NCBI RefSeq assembly: GCF_026914305.1
Contig: NZ_CP113866.1
Span: 938,183 to 1,002,182, forward strand
Length of the DNA: 64,000 nucleotides
Source: Caldicellulosiruptor acetigenus
Lineage (GTDB): Bacteria; Bacillota; Thermoanaerobacteria; Caldicellulosiruptorales; Caldicellulosiruptoraceae
Reading direction: 5' to 3'
Shown here in pieces: positions 50,238 through 59,058 of the stretch. The notes beneath the pieces were generated by a model that searched no databases, was not told the DNA's origin, and worked only from the letters and a program-made list of their open reading frames with translations. Both the position numbers and the translations under genes were made by a program. Numbering within the stretch: the stretch's first letter is position 1; every line of letters starts with the position of its first letter.

Positions 50238-51578
50238 TTGCAGAAAATAAGACTTTACGTTGCTATTTTGCTGGGGATACTTGTAAAGTTTACTTTAAAG
50301 CTTTTCGGGAAGGACGCAACAAGTGCTCCGGGGAAGATTGCTATCAAGATTTGTCCTTCTATCATAAAAGAAATTGACAAAAGAAGCAAACTGAAGATAC
50401 TTATCTCAGGCACAAATGGTAAGACAACCACAAACAACATAATAAACTGGCTAATTGCGGGTGATAAGGTTGTACTTTCTAATCTGAAAGGGTCGAATAT
50501 GGCAAACGGGATTGTAAGTGCTTTTATAAATAATCTAAGGTCAAGCTATGATATTGTGTGTTTTGAAGTTGACGAAGGCTCACTGCCAGTTGTAACAAGA
50601 TATTTAAAACCAGACATATTTGTCACAACCAATGTGTTCAGGGACCAGCTTGACAGATACGGTGAGCTTGACAGGGTAAAAGAGCTGATTTTGAGCCATA
50701 TTGGACAAGCTTTAGCCATAATAAATGCAGACGACCCAAACTTGGCAAGTTTTAGTGGCGAAAAGAAGGTATTTTACAGCGTTGATGAAAACCTACTTAG
50801 TCGAAAAACCAATGTTACCTTGGACTCACGTTTTTGTCCCCTGTGCAATGCCAAGCTTGAATATTTGTTTTATAATGTTGGGCATCTTGGGAAATATGAA
50901 TGCTTGATGTGTGGTTATAAAAATCCTGAGAGCAGGTTTGTCATTACAAACATAAGAGAGGATTCGGCAGGGTTTGTTTTTGACTTTGTTGACAGGGAAA
51001 GAGATATACATATTGAGAACATTAAATGGAAAATGGGTGGTGTTTATAATCTGTACAATGTCTGTGCAGCAATCTCGGTAGCAATGTTGATTGGTGTTGA
51101 AGAGAAAAGAATAAAGGAAAGAATTGAAACATTTGAAAATAAACTTGGAAGATTAGAGAAGAAAGAAGTTGATAGCAAAAAAGTAATAATATCACTTGTA
51201 AAAAATCCCATAGGTATGAGCGAGACACTAAGCGTAATTAGCAATGACCCTGACCCTAAGGCAATTGTGTTTATCCTCAACGACAACGCTGCAGATGGCA
51301 AGGATATCTCATGGATTTGGGATGCTGATTTTGATATCTTGTGCAGAATAGAAAACATCAAAGCTTTGTACTTTGGTGGCAAGAGAAAAGAAGATATGGC
51401 TTTGAGAGTAAAATACAGTGAATATATGCTTGCTAATTTTGAATTTATTGACTACAAAGAAGAATTAGACAAGGTTTTTGAGCAAAATGATATTCAGAAG
51501 GTCTATATTCTTCCAACATATACAGCTCTTTTTGAAGTGAAGAAAATAGTGGACAGCCTTTCAAAAAGGATGGGATGA
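50238..51578 (+). CDS. murT: MurT, lipid II isoglutaminyl synthase ligase subunit
   Basis: MurT-GatD amidates the alpha-carboxyl of D-Glu in lipid II to D-isoglutamine. MurT is the ATP-using Mur-ligase-like subunit. The 446 residues show GTNGKTTT at 58-65, a central four-cysteine zinc ribbon (CPLC ... CLMC, about 200-222) typical of MurT, and the C-terminal DUF1727 domain with the region binding GatD. An N-terminal hydrophobic stretch (about 5-22) may associate with the membrane. The TTG start follows GGAGATGAG. gatD starts four bases after its stop. Confidence 0.94.
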   Translation: MQKIRLYVAILLGILVKFTLKLFGKDATSAPGKIAIKICPSIIKEIDKRSKLKILISGTNGKTTTNNIINWLIAGDKVVLSNLKGSNMANGIVSAFINNLRSSYDIVCFEVDEGSLPVVTRYLKPDIFVTTNVFRDQLDRYGELDRVKELILSHIGQALAIINADDPNLASFSGEKKVFYSVDENLLSRKTNVTLDSRFCPLCNAKLEYLFYNVGHLGKYECLMCGYKNPESRFVITNIREDSAGFVFDFVDRERDIHIENIKWKMGGVYNLYNVCAAISVAMLIGVEEKRIKERIETFENKLGRLEKKEVDSKKVIISLVKNPIGMSETLSVISNDPDPKAIVFILNDNAADGKDISWIWDADFDILCRIENIKALYFGGKRKEDMALRVKYSEYMLANFEFIDYKEELDKVFEQNDIQKVYILPTYTALFEVKKIVDSLSKRMG

Positions 51579-51582
51579 AAAA

Positions 51583-52311
51583 GTGGAGATAAACATTGTG
51601 AACATGTTCCCCGAGGTTTTGAACCTGTACGGGGATAGGGGAAACATTATATGCCTTCAGAAAAGATGTGCTTGGCGTGGGATTAAAGCAAACGTGTTTG
51701 AGTACACTTTAGGCGCAGATCAAGAAATCCTAAAAAATGCAGATATAATCTTGCTTGGTGGGGCATCTGACAGGGAACAATCTATTGTGTATTCACATCT
51801 TTTGAAATTAAAAGAACTTATTAAGAGCCTTATTGAAGATGGACTTGTGGTACTTGCAATCTGTGGCGGGTATCAGCTTTTAGGAGAGGCTTATATTGAT
51901 GCAAGCGGAAGAGCAATAAAAGGTCTTCACCTCCTTGATTTTGTAACAAAAGCTGAAGGGAAGAGACTTATTGGAAATATTATTATCGAAACAACGTTGG
52001 AGGTATTTCCCAAAACAGTTGTGGGATATGAAAATCATGGTGGAAGAACCTATCATGATTATCAGCCTTTTGGCAAGGTCTTAAAAGGTTATGGTAACAA
52101 CGGGAAGGATGGGTTTGAAGGACTGATTTATAAGAATGTTATAGGTACGTATCTGCACGGACCTCTTCTTCCTAAAAATCCGCATATTGCAGACTTTATG
52201 CTCAAAAAAGCTCTTGAAAGAAAGTATGCTTTTCGCGCTTTAGAATTTCAGGAATTAGATGATACATTAGAGTATATTGCTCACAACAGGGTAAAAGAAT
52301 TGTATATGTAA
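51583..52311 (+). CDS. gatD: GatD, lipid II isoglutaminyl synthase glutaminase subunit
   Basis: GatD hydrolyses glutamine and passes ammonia to MurT. The 242-residue class I glutamine amidotransferase domain has nucleophile Cys94 in LAICGGYQLLG and the catalytic His192 in GTYLHGPLLPKNP; the Cys number equals that of Staphylococcus aureus GatD. The GTG start lies four bases after murT, so the two subunits are translated together. A strong terminator follows. Confidence 0.94.
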   Translation: MEINIVNMFPEVLNLYGDRGNIICLQKRCAWRGIKANVFEYTLGADQEILKNADIILLGGASDREQSIVYSHLLKLKELIKSLIEDGLVVLAICGGYQLLGEAYIDASGRAIKGLHLLDFVTKAEGKRLIGNIIIETTLEVFPKTVVGYENHGGRTYHDYQPFGKVLKGYGNNGKDGFEGLIYKNVIGTYLHGPLLPKNPHIADFMLKKALERKYAFRALEFQELDDTLEYIAHNRVKELYM

Positions 52312-52326
52312 AACAATAATTATGGC

Positions 52327-52355
52327 AAAAGGCTGCTATTCAGAGGCAGCCTTTT
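52327..52355 (+). terminator. Intrinsic terminator after murT-gatD
   Basis: A perfect 10-bp stem (AAAAGGCTGC / GCAGCCTTTT) has a nine-base loop. Confidence 0.9.
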
Positions 52356-52389
52356 ATAATTATAATTCACAAATTTATAAATTTTCATA

Positions 52390-52418
52390 TTGACTTTTTT
52401 GAACAAAGGTTATAAAAT
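52390..52418 (+). promoter_or_regulatory. Promoter of the nucleoside operon
   Basis: TTGACT (52390-52395) and TAAAAT (52413-52418) are separated by 17 bases. The expected start, near 52425, coincides with the first base of the repeats that follow. Confidence 0.7.
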
Positions 52419-52424
52419 AATAAC

Positions 52425-52458
52425 GTCAGATGTCAGATGTTAGATGTCTGACATCTAA
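52425..52458 (+). promoter_or_regulatory. Tandem and inverted repeats at the transcription start, likely operator
   Basis: Three tandem seven-mers (GTCAGAT, GTCAGAT, GTTAGAT) start at 52425. They run into a perfect odd palindrome, TTAGATGTC-T-GACATCTAA (52440-52458). An alternative inverted repeat AGATGTCAGA/TCTGACATCT (52428-52437, 52447-52456) has ten-base arms and a nine-base loop. The GntR-family regulator inside the operon is the obvious candidate to bind. An RNA hairpin at the mRNA 5' end is the alternative or additional reading. Confidence 0.65.
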
Positions 52459-52484
52459 AAAATAAAAAAGGAGGTTTGCTTTTT

Positions 52485-53507
52485 ATGAAGAAAAGGTTAT
52501 ATGCAGTGTTAAGTCTTGTTGTGATTGCCGCACTTTTGTTAAGCTTAAATGTATCTTGGAACATGGCAAGTGGGTCTACATCCCAAAAAACTTTTAAGGT
52601 AGGGCTTGTCACTGACGTTGGTGGTGTCAATGACAGAAGTTTCAACCAGTCTGCATATGAAGGACTGAAAAGAGCTGAAAAAGAACTAAAGATCAAAACA
52701 ACTCTCATTCAATCAAAACAGATGACAGACTATATTCCAAACTTACAGAAACTTGCAAAAGCTAATTACGATTTAATTATTGCAGTTGGTTTTCTGATGC
52801 ACGACTCGGTTGTGACAGTTGCAAAGCAGTTCCCTAAGACAAAATTTTTAATTATCGACTCTGAGATTTCTGACCTTCCTAATGTTGCCTCAGCTATGTT
52901 CAGAGAGGAACAAGCAGGCTACTTAGCAGGTGTTGCAGCAGCTTTGCTTGAGAAGGCTAAGTTTGGCAAAACAACTGGAAAGAATGTATTTGGAGTTGTT
53001 GGTGGTATGAAGATTCCACCTGTTGACAGATACATTGCAGGTTTTAAAGCTGGTGTTTTGAGTGAGATTCCAAAAGCAAAAGTTATAATCAAATACACTG
53101 GCAAGTTTGACGATCCAGCATCAGGAAAACAGGTAGCTCTTTCAGAAATTGCACAAGGTGCTGACTTTGTGTTCCAGGTTGCAGGGCAGACAGGTCTTGG
53201 TGTTATTCAGGCTGCAAAAGAAAAGGGAGTTTATGCAATTGGTGTTGACTCAGACCAAAGCTATGTGGCACCAAATACTGTTGTTACCTCTGCAATGAAG
53301 AGAGTTGATGTTGCAACATACAGTGTTATAAAAGATACATTAAATGGGAAATTCAAAAGTGGTATCATTTACTTTGATTTGAAAAACAATGGTGTTGGAC
53401 TTGCTCCATTTATGAAAGGTGTTCCAAAGAGTGTGAGCGACAAAATAAACAAGGTAATTGCTGATATAAAAGCTGGTAAAATAAAGATACCAACAGAAGT
53501 AAAGTAA
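52485..53507 (+). CDS. BMP/PnrA-family nucleoside-binding protein of an ABC importer
   Basis: This extracytoplasmic binding protein of the Bmp/PnrA family delivers nucleosides to the ABC system encoded downstream. The 340 residues have a signal sequence (about 1-25), then the periplasmic-binding fold beginning FKVGLVTDVGGVNDRSFNQS, a typical Bmp start. Unlike most Gram-positive relatives there is no lipobox; indeed the whole protein has no cysteine, so it is anchored otherwise or released. The ATG at 52485 follows AAGGAGG. It is first in the operon and followed by its own terminator, which would keep it more abundant than the membrane parts. Confidence 0.9.
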   Translation: MKKRLYAVLSLVVIAALLLSLNVSWNMASGSTSQKTFKVGLVTDVGGVNDRSFNQSAYEGLKRAEKELKIKTTLIQSKQMTDYIPNLQKLAKANYDLIIAVGFLMHDSVVTVAKQFPKTKFLIIDSEISDLPNVASAMFREEQAGYLAGVAAALLEKAKFGKTTGKNVFGVVGGMKIPPVDRYIAGFKAGVLSEIPKAKVIIKYTGKFDDPASGKQVALSEIAQGADFVFQVAGQTGLGVIQAAKEKGVYAIGVDSDQSYVAPNTVVTSAMKRVDVATYSVIKDTLNGKFKSGIIYFDLKNNGVGLAPFMKGVPKSVSDKINKVIADIKAGKIKIPTEVK

Positions 53508-53522
53508 TACCATGTAAGTTTT

Positions 53523-53566
53523 AAAGGCCTGCTGGGCAATAGCTGATGCCGCAGCAGGCCTTTTAA
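53523..53566 (+). terminator. Internal intrinsic terminator after the binding-protein gene
   Basis: A 12-bp stem (AAAGGCCTGCTG / CAGCAGGCCTTT) encloses an inner GGCA/TGCC pairing, followed by TTTT. It sits inside the operon, so partial readthrough is expected. Confidence 0.85.
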
Positions 53567-53607
53567 AAAGTGAAAAGCTTTTTCAATAGAAAGGAGAGGT
53601 TATCCAT

Positions 53608-54342
53608 ATGATAGGGATAATAGGTGGTTCTGGATTTTACTCTTTTTTAGAAAATTTTAATGAGATTGAGATTGAAACACCTTATGGCAAACCAAGTGAT
53701 AAAATAGCAATAACCAAGGTAGAAGGAAAAGAAGTTGCTTTTATACCAAGACATGGTAAAAAGCATATTTATCCCCCTCACAAAGTGCCGTACAAAGCAA
53801 ACGTATATGCATTAAAACAGCTTGGCGTTGACAGGATTATTTCCACAACAGCTTGCGGGAGTCTGAAAAAAGAAATTGCGCCAGGTGATTTCGTGGTTGT
53901 TGACCAGTTTATTGACAGAACATGGGGACGAGAGGACACATTTTCGGATATTGGAAATGTAAAGCACACCTCAATGGCACAGCCTTATGATGAGCAGATG
54001 AGAGAAATTGCAATTAATGTTTTAGAAGAACTTGGATATAGATTTCACAAAAAAGGTACATGTGTAGTTATTCAGGGACCGCGGTTTTCTACTTTAGCTG
54101 AGAGCAGATGGTATTCCAAGATGGGGTTTGACGTTATCGGAATGACCCAGTATCCTGAGGTGGCATTAGCAAATGAGCTTGGAATAAGGTACTTAAATAT
54201 TACTCTTGTGACAGACTATGATGCTGGGTTAGAAGATGACCCAGATATAAAACCTGTTTCCCATGAAGAGGTTTTAAGAGTGTTTTCTGAAAATGTAGAA
54301 AAGCTCAAAAAGGTTATCATTGAAATAATAAAAAGAATATAA
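53608..54342 (+). CDS. mtnP: MTAP-family nucleoside phosphorylase
   Basis: This member of the PNP/MTAP family cleaves S-methyl-5'-thioadenosine or a related purine nucleoside with phosphate. The 244 residues start IGIIGGSGFYSF and carry IPRHGKKHIYPPHKVPYKAN near 50-69, TACGSLKKEIAPGD near 88-101, and the specificity segment GMTQYPEVALANELG near 193-207. The split between MTA, methylthioinosine and general purine use is uncertain. It lies between the binding protein and the transporter ATPase, so imported nucleosides are a likely substrate source. Confidence 0.88.
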   Translation: MIGIIGGSGFYSFLENFNEIEIETPYGKPSDKIAITKVEGKEVAFIPRHGKKHIYPPHKVPYKANVYALKQLGVDRIISTTACGSLKKEIAPGDFVVVDQFIDRTWGREDTFSDIGNVKHTSMAQPYDEQMREIAINVLEELGYRFHKKGTCVVIQGPRFSTLAESRWYSKMGFDVIGMTQYPEVALANELGIRYLNITLVTDYDAGLEDDPDIKPVSHEEVLRVFSENVEKLKKVIIEIIKRI

Positions 54343-54361
54343 AGACAGGTGGGACATGAAT

Positions 54362-55873
54362 ATGGAGTACATTTTGCAGGTCAAAGGTATTTCTAAAAGA
54401 TTTGGTAATATTCAAGCAAATGATAATGTATGTTTGGATGTCAAAAAAGGTGAGGTACATGCCATACTTGGGGAAAATGGTGCTGGAAAGTCTACTTTAA
54501 TGAATATCATCTATGGTCTTTATACTCCTGATTCTGGAGAGATATATTTTGAAGGGCAAAAACTTGAGGTCAAAGGACCTCATGAAGCAATTGAAAAAGG
54601 AATAGGAATGGTTCATCAGCATTTTATGCTAATACCTGTGTTCACCGTTGCAGAGAATATTGTTTTGGGATTTGAACCAAAAGGTTTTAGGTTTAATGTT
54701 CAAGAAGCTGAGAAGAAAATTCTTGAAATTTCGAAAAAGTATAATTTGGAAATTGACCCAAAGGCCAAGGTTGAAGATTTGAGCGTTGGTATGCAACAAA
54801 GAGTGGAGATATTGAAAGCTTTTTATAGGGATGCAAGGCTTTTGATACTTGATGAGCCAACAGCAATGCTAACACCCCAAGAGACAAGGGAGCTTTTTAA
54901 GATTATAAATAACCTCAAAGCACAGGGAATATCCATACTGTTTATAAGCCATAAGCTTGATGAGGTTATGGAAATTTCAGATAGAGTAACTGTTATGAGA
55001 AGAGGAAAGACAATAAAGACCTTGAACACCAAAGAAACAACCGAACAGGAACTTGCAAATTTGATGGTCGGTAGAGAAGTTAAACTTGTTGTTGAAAAGA
55101 GTGAACCGCGGTTAGGAGAGACTGTGTTAAAGGTTGAAAACCTTTCAGTCAAACTGAAAAACGGTGTTGAAAAGGTCAAAGATGTAAGTTTTGAAGTAAG
55201 AAGAGGAGAAATTTTTGGTATAGCAGGTGTTGATGGAAATGGTCAAAATGAGCTTGTAGAAGCTATTGTTGGACTTATTTCATCAACAGGGAAAATAATT
55301 TTCAACGGTCAAGAGATTCAAAACCTTCCCACACGCAAACGTTACGAAAAAGGAATTGCTTATATTCCAGCAGACAGGCAGCAGGACGGGCTTGTTTTGA
55401 ACTTTACAGTGGCAGAAAATATTGTACTCAAAAGGTACTATAAAAAGCCATATTCTAACAGAGGATTTTTAAATTACAAGGTTATAACTCTTGAGGCTGA
55501 TAAACTCATACATGAATTTGATGTGCGTCCGCCTGATTACAAGCTGTTTGCAAAGAACCTTTCAGGAGGGAATCAGCAAAAGGTAATCTTGGCAAGAGAG
55601 TTTTCAAGCAGTCCTGACCTTTTAATTGCTGTTCAGCCAACAAGAGGAATGGATGTGGGTGCGATAGAGTACATTCACAGAAAGCTCATTGAGCTAAGAA
55701 GCAGTGGTAAGGCAATACTGCTTGTTTCGTTGGAGCTTGATGAGATTTTGAATCTCTCTGACAGGATTGCTGTAATGTATTCGGGCAGAATTATGGATAT
55801 TTTGGATAGTAAAATGGCAACAAAAGAAGAAATAGGACTTTTGATGATAGGCAAGAAAAAGAAGGAGGCCTAA
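54362..55873 (+). CDS. Nucleoside ABC importer ATPase (two cassettes)
   Basis: The 503 residues hold two ATP-binding cassettes, as in sugar- and nucleoside-type ATPases (RbsA, NupA/NupO). Cassette 1 has GENGAGKST near 38-46 and LSVGMQQRVEILKA. Cassette 2 has a degenerate Walker A (GVDGNGQNE) with LSGGNQQKVILARE, the usual asymmetry of this family. The ATG at 54362 is preferred because AGGTGGG lies eight bases before it; an ATG at 54356 is too close. Two permease genes follow within a few bases. Confidence 0.93.
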   Translation: MEYILQVKGISKRFGNIQANDNVCLDVKKGEVHAILGENGAGKSTLMNIIYGLYTPDSGEIYFEGQKLEVKGPHEAIEKGIGMVHQHFMLIPVFTVAENIVLGFEPKGFRFNVQEAEKKILEISKKYNLEIDPKAKVEDLSVGMQQRVEILKAFYRDARLLILDEPTAMLTPQETRELFKIINNLKAQGISILFISHKLDEVMEISDRVTVMRRGKTIKTLNTKETTEQELANLMVGREVKLVVEKSEPRLGETVLKVENLSVKLKNGVEKVKDVSFEVRRGEIFGIAGVDGNGQNELVEAIVGLISSTGKIIFNGQEIQNLPTRKRYEKGIAYIPADRQQDGLVLNFTVAENIVLKRYYKKPYSNRGFLNYKVITLEADKLIHEFDVRPPDYKLFAKNLSGGNQQKVILAREFSSSPDLLIAVQPTRGMDVGAIEYIHRKLIELRSSGKAILLVSLELDEILNLSDRIAVMYSGRIMDILDSKMATKEEIGLLMIGKKKKEA

Positions 55874-55876
55874 ACG

Positions 55877-56953
55877 GTGATGGTAAAAAAGGTTTTACAG
55901 AGCATTTTAATGCCGCTTATTGCTATTTTTGTATCCATGATTGTAGGTGGGATAGTAATATTAATCACAGCAAAACAAAATCCTATTTATGCGTACATTG
56001 CTCTTTTTAGCGGAGCATACGGGAATTTAATGAACTTTGCAACAACCCTGACAAACGCAATACCCCTCATAATAACCGGGCTCGGGGTTGCTATAGCATT
56101 TTCTTCAGGGCTTTTTAATATTGGTGCTGAAGGACAGTTTTGGATAGGCGCAATAGTTGCGACTTATCTTGGGTATCAGATAAAGGGTCTTCCATGGTAT
56201 CTGCACATTCCGTTGATAATTATATGTGCTATGATAGCGGGTGCACTGTGGGGTGGAGTTGTTCCTGGTCTTGCAAAAGTTTACACTGGTGCTCATGAGG
56301 TTATCACAACTATGATGATGAGCTATATAGCTATCTATTTTAGCCACTATTTATTAGAAGGCGGGCCAATGATGGACAAAGGGACAATACCTCAATCGCC
56401 ACTAATTCAAGACAGTGCAAAGCTGAGTATTTTAGTGCCAAATACACAGCTGTCAAGTGGACTTTTTATTGCAATTTTAGCAGTTGTGGTAGTTTATATT
56501 CTCATGTACAAAACAACAATAGGTTATGAACTCAGAGCAGTAGGGTTTAATATCAAAGCTGCAAAGTATGCTGGCATGAACGTCGCACAAAAACTTGTTT
56601 TGGCTATGGGGCTTTCAGGTGCATTTGCAGGTCTTGCAGGGGCTGTTCAGATAATGGGAGTGCAGCACAGGCTATATGATAGCTTTACCTCAGGATATGG
56701 TTATACTGCTATAGTTGTTGCGCTTCTTGCGAATAACAATCCAATTGGTGTTGTAATTGCAGCACTTTTCTTGGCAGGACTTTCGACAGGTGCACAGGAG
56801 ATGCAGATGCAAACAAATATCTCTGGACAGCTTGCTGATGTTGTGGTGGGGCTTATAATCTTCTTCATTGCAATTGAAGAGCTTTATAGGATTATTATGG
56901 AAAAGATAAAAACCAGAAAAACAAAGTTCGAACCGGTAGGGGGTCAAGAGTAA
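55877..56953 (+). CDS. Nucleoside ABC importer permease 1 (BPD_transp_2 family)
   Basis: The 358-residue integral membrane protein has about nine to ten hydrophobic segments. GLFNIGAEGQFWIGA near 75-89 and GAHEVITTMMMSYIA near 137-151 are signatures of nucleoside-type permeases of the YufP/NupB group. It would form a heterodimer with the next gene product. Both a GTG at 55877 and an ATG at 55880 are usable with GGAGG upstream. The start lies three bases after the ATPase stop, so the genes are coupled. Confidence 0.93.
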   Translation: MMVKKVLQSILMPLIAIFVSMIVGGIVILITAKQNPIYAYIALFSGAYGNLMNFATTLTNAIPLIITGLGVAIAFSSGLFNIGAEGQFWIGAIVATYLGYQIKGLPWYLHIPLIIICAMIAGALWGGVVPGLAKVYTGAHEVITTMMMSYIAIYFSHYLLEGGPMMDKGTIPQSPLIQDSAKLSILVPNTQLSSGLFIAILAVVVVYILMYKTTIGYELRAVGFNIKAAKYAGMNVAQKLVLAMGLSGAFAGLAGAVQIMGVQHRLYDSFTSGYGYTAIVVALLANNNPIGVVIAALFLAGLSTGAQEMQMQTNISGQLADVVVGLIIFFIAIEELYRIIMEKIKTRKTKFEPVGGQE

Positions 56954-56954
56954 G

Positions 56955-57884
56955 ATGAATATACTCAGTATTTTTACAAATCCATATTTGTGGGCCTCGA
57001 CCATTGCAATGGCAGTACCGCTTGCACTTCCGGCAATTGGTGGAACTTTTTCAGAACGAGCTGGCGTTGTCAATATTTCTATGGAAGGAATAATGCTAAT
57101 TTCGGCATTTGTTTCTGTTGCGTTTTCGGCATACTTTCACAATGCATGGCTTGGGCTTTTAGCAGGAGTAATCTCAGGTATTTTGGTTGCATATATATTT
57201 GCATGGGCAGCTGCAAAGATGTACGCAAACCAGATAGTCCTTGGTATGGCTTTTAACATATTTGCATCTGGTATCACTGCTTACCTTTTCAATGCTATAT
57301 ATGGCCCGGAAGGAACACCTTTTGATACACCAAAACTTCCTGATGTTAGAATACCTGTGATAGATAGAATTCCTGTAATTGGACAGATTTTAAGCGGTCA
57401 AAACGTTATGGTTTATATAATGTTTGTTTTGATAATACTTAGCCAGTGGTTTTTGTTCAAGACAACCATAGGTTTGAGGCTTAGAGCTGTTGGCGAGAAT
57501 CCGGAAGCTGCTGAGACAGCTGGTATCGATGTTGTAAAGATGAAATACTTAGGTGTTATTCTGGGTGGAGCATTTTCTGCCCTTGGCGGTGCTTATCTTT
57601 CGATTGGTGTTTTGAACAGTTTTTCACCTGAGATGTCGTCAGGAAGAGGTTATATAGCTTTAGCTGCCATGATTTTTGGGAAATGGACACCTGTAGGGTC
57701 ATTTTTGGCATCACTTTTGTTTGGTTTTGCAACAGCCCTAAGCTACACTTTGCAGGAATCATCAATTTCAAAAAACATTATCATGATGTTACCGTATGTA
57801 GTAACAATTTTAGCGTTAATTGGAATAGGTGGCAAGAGCGTTGCACCTGCTGCCGACGGTATTCCTTACAGGCCTAAAAAATAA
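56955..57884 (+). CDS. Nucleoside ABC importer permease 2 (BPD_transp_2 family)
   Basis: The 309-residue membrane protein has about eight hydrophobic segments and the signature GVVNISMEGIMLISAF near 37-52 with a later AVGENPEAAETAGIDV loop near 178-193, matching the YufQ/NupC-type permease. With the preceding gene it makes the heterodimeric channel of the nucleoside importer. It starts one base after the previous stop. The regulator gene follows 22 bases on. Confidence 0.93.
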   Translation: MNILSIFTNPYLWASTIAMAVPLALPAIGGTFSERAGVVNISMEGIMLISAFVSVAFSAYFHNAWLGLLAGVISGILVAYIFAWAAAKMYANQIVLGMAFNIFASGITAYLFNAIYGPEGTPFDTPKLPDVRIPVIDRIPVIGQILSGQNVMVYIMFVLIILSQWFLFKTTIGLRLRAVGENPEAAETAGIDVVKMKYLGVILGGAFSALGGAYLSIGVLNSFSPEMSSGRGYIALAAMIFGKWTPVGSFLASLLFGFATALSYTLQESSISKNIIMMLPYVVTILALIGIGGKSVAPAADGIPYRPKK

Positions 57885-57906
57885 AAGAAAAGGGCGGGTG
57901 CAAGCA

Positions 57907-58638
57907 ATGGAAAGTTTTGAATCAGTAGGATATCCCCAAAGGTATGAGCTTGTGTTAAAGAGGTTAAAGCAACTCATTGAAGAAAAATTTAAAGAAGGCG
58001 ACAAGCTTCCTTCTGAACTGGAACTTGCAAAGTTTTTTGGTGTGAGCAGAGCAACACTCAGAGAAGCTTTAAGAATATTGGAAGAAGAAGGATATGTTGT
58101 AAGAAAACATGGTATTGGGACTTTTGTGTCATCACGGCCAATTTTGCAATCTGGAATGGAAGAGCTTCAGAGCATAACAAAGTTAATGGAAAAACAGGGG
58201 TACAAGCCACACACAAGGGATGTTGTTGTGACCAAAACCTATCCAAACGCAAAAGAGGCTCATATGCTCAGAATATCGCCAGCTGAAGAGATTATCAAAA
58301 TAGAAAGAGTACGACTTGCGGAGAGTATTCCCGTTGTTTATTGTGTTGATAGACTTCCTGCAAAGCTATTTTCATCTGAGTTTAAATTTGTAGGAGAGTC
58401 GTTATTTGATTATTTAAATGATAAACTGGGGATATATATTGCGTACGCAATCTCTGATATCATCCCTATGCTTGCTGAGAAAAATAATGTGTATAAAAAG
58501 CTTGACCTTGAAAAGAACGATGTTGTTCTTTTGCTTGACCAGGTTCATTTTGACCAAAACGACATTCCAATTTTGTATTCTTCAAACTATTTCTCACCCA
58601 AAAAATTCAGATTCTATATCGTGAGAAAGAGGGTATAA
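57907..58638 (+). CDS. GntR-family (HutC-type) transcriptional regulator
   Basis: The 243 residues hold an N-terminal winged helix with GDKLPSELELAKFFGVSRAT near 36-55. A C-terminal UTRA ligand-binding domain (about 90-240) follows, the HutC subgroup layout. It probably senses a nucleoside or sugar phosphate and represses the operon; the palindrome and repeats at 52425-52458 are the best candidate site. The ATG at 57907 is chosen because GGGCGGGT lies upstream and the protein start is typical. It lies inside the operon it is likely to control, giving feedback. Confidence 0.9.
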   Translation: MESFESVGYPQRYELVLKRLKQLIEEKFKEGDKLPSELELAKFFGVSRATLREALRILEEEGYVVRKHGIGTFVSSRPILQSGMEELQSITKLMEKQGYKPHTRDVVVTKTYPNAKEAHMLRISPAEEIIKIERVRLAESIPVVYCVDRLPAKLFSSEFKFVGESLFDYLNDKLGIYIAYAISDIIPMLAEKNNVYKKLDLEKNDVVLLLDQVHFDQNDIPILYSSNYFSPKKFRFYIVRKRV

Positions 58639-58641
58639 AAA

Positions 58642-59058
58642 ATGAAGTATTTGGACAGGGTTGATGAACAAACTGCGTATTTTTTGAACTTGGCAAAAGA
58701 AGCTCAAAAAAAGGCATATGCACCATATTCACGTTTCAGGGTGGGTGCGGCAGCTGTTGGTAGCAGTAGCAAGGTATATACAGGGTGCAACATAGAAAAT
58801 GCTTCATATCCACTTTCCATGTGTGCGGAAAGAGTTGCACTATTTAAAGCGATATCAGAAGGTGAAAGTGAAATAAAAGCTCTTTATATAATTGGTCCTG
58901 AGAATGAGCCTATATCGCCGTGTGGTGCGTGCAGACAGGTGATATTTGAACTTGCAAAAAATAGCACCATTTATCTTTCGAATTTTGATATGACAAAAGT
59001 AATAGAAACTAATAGCAAAGAACTTTTGCCATATGGGTTTGACTTGAAAGAAAGATGA
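58642..59058 (+). CDS. cdd: Cytidine deaminase
   Basis: Cdd deaminates cytidine and deoxycytidine to uridine and deoxyuridine. The 138-residue protein has the tetrameric-type length with Cys61-Ala-Glu63 and Cys94/Cys97 in PCGACRQ as the zinc ligands and catalytic Glu. It starts three bases after the regulator stop. The pyrimidine-nucleoside phosphorylase downstream would use its products. Its 3' end overlaps the XapX gene. Confidence 0.96.
   Translation: MKYLDRVDEQTAYFLNLAKEAQKKAYAPYSRFRVGAAAVGSSSKVYTGCNIENASYPLSMCAERVALFKAISEGESEIKALYIIGPENEPISPCGACRQVIFELAKNSTIYLSNFDMTKVIETNSKELLPYGFDLKER

Noticed and set aside
52425-52458. Possible start of a CRISPR array or purine riboswitch before the nucleoside operon
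   Set aside because: The repeats are seven bases long, contiguous and without spacers, and the conserved purine-riboswitch core is absent. An operator or hairpin explains them better.
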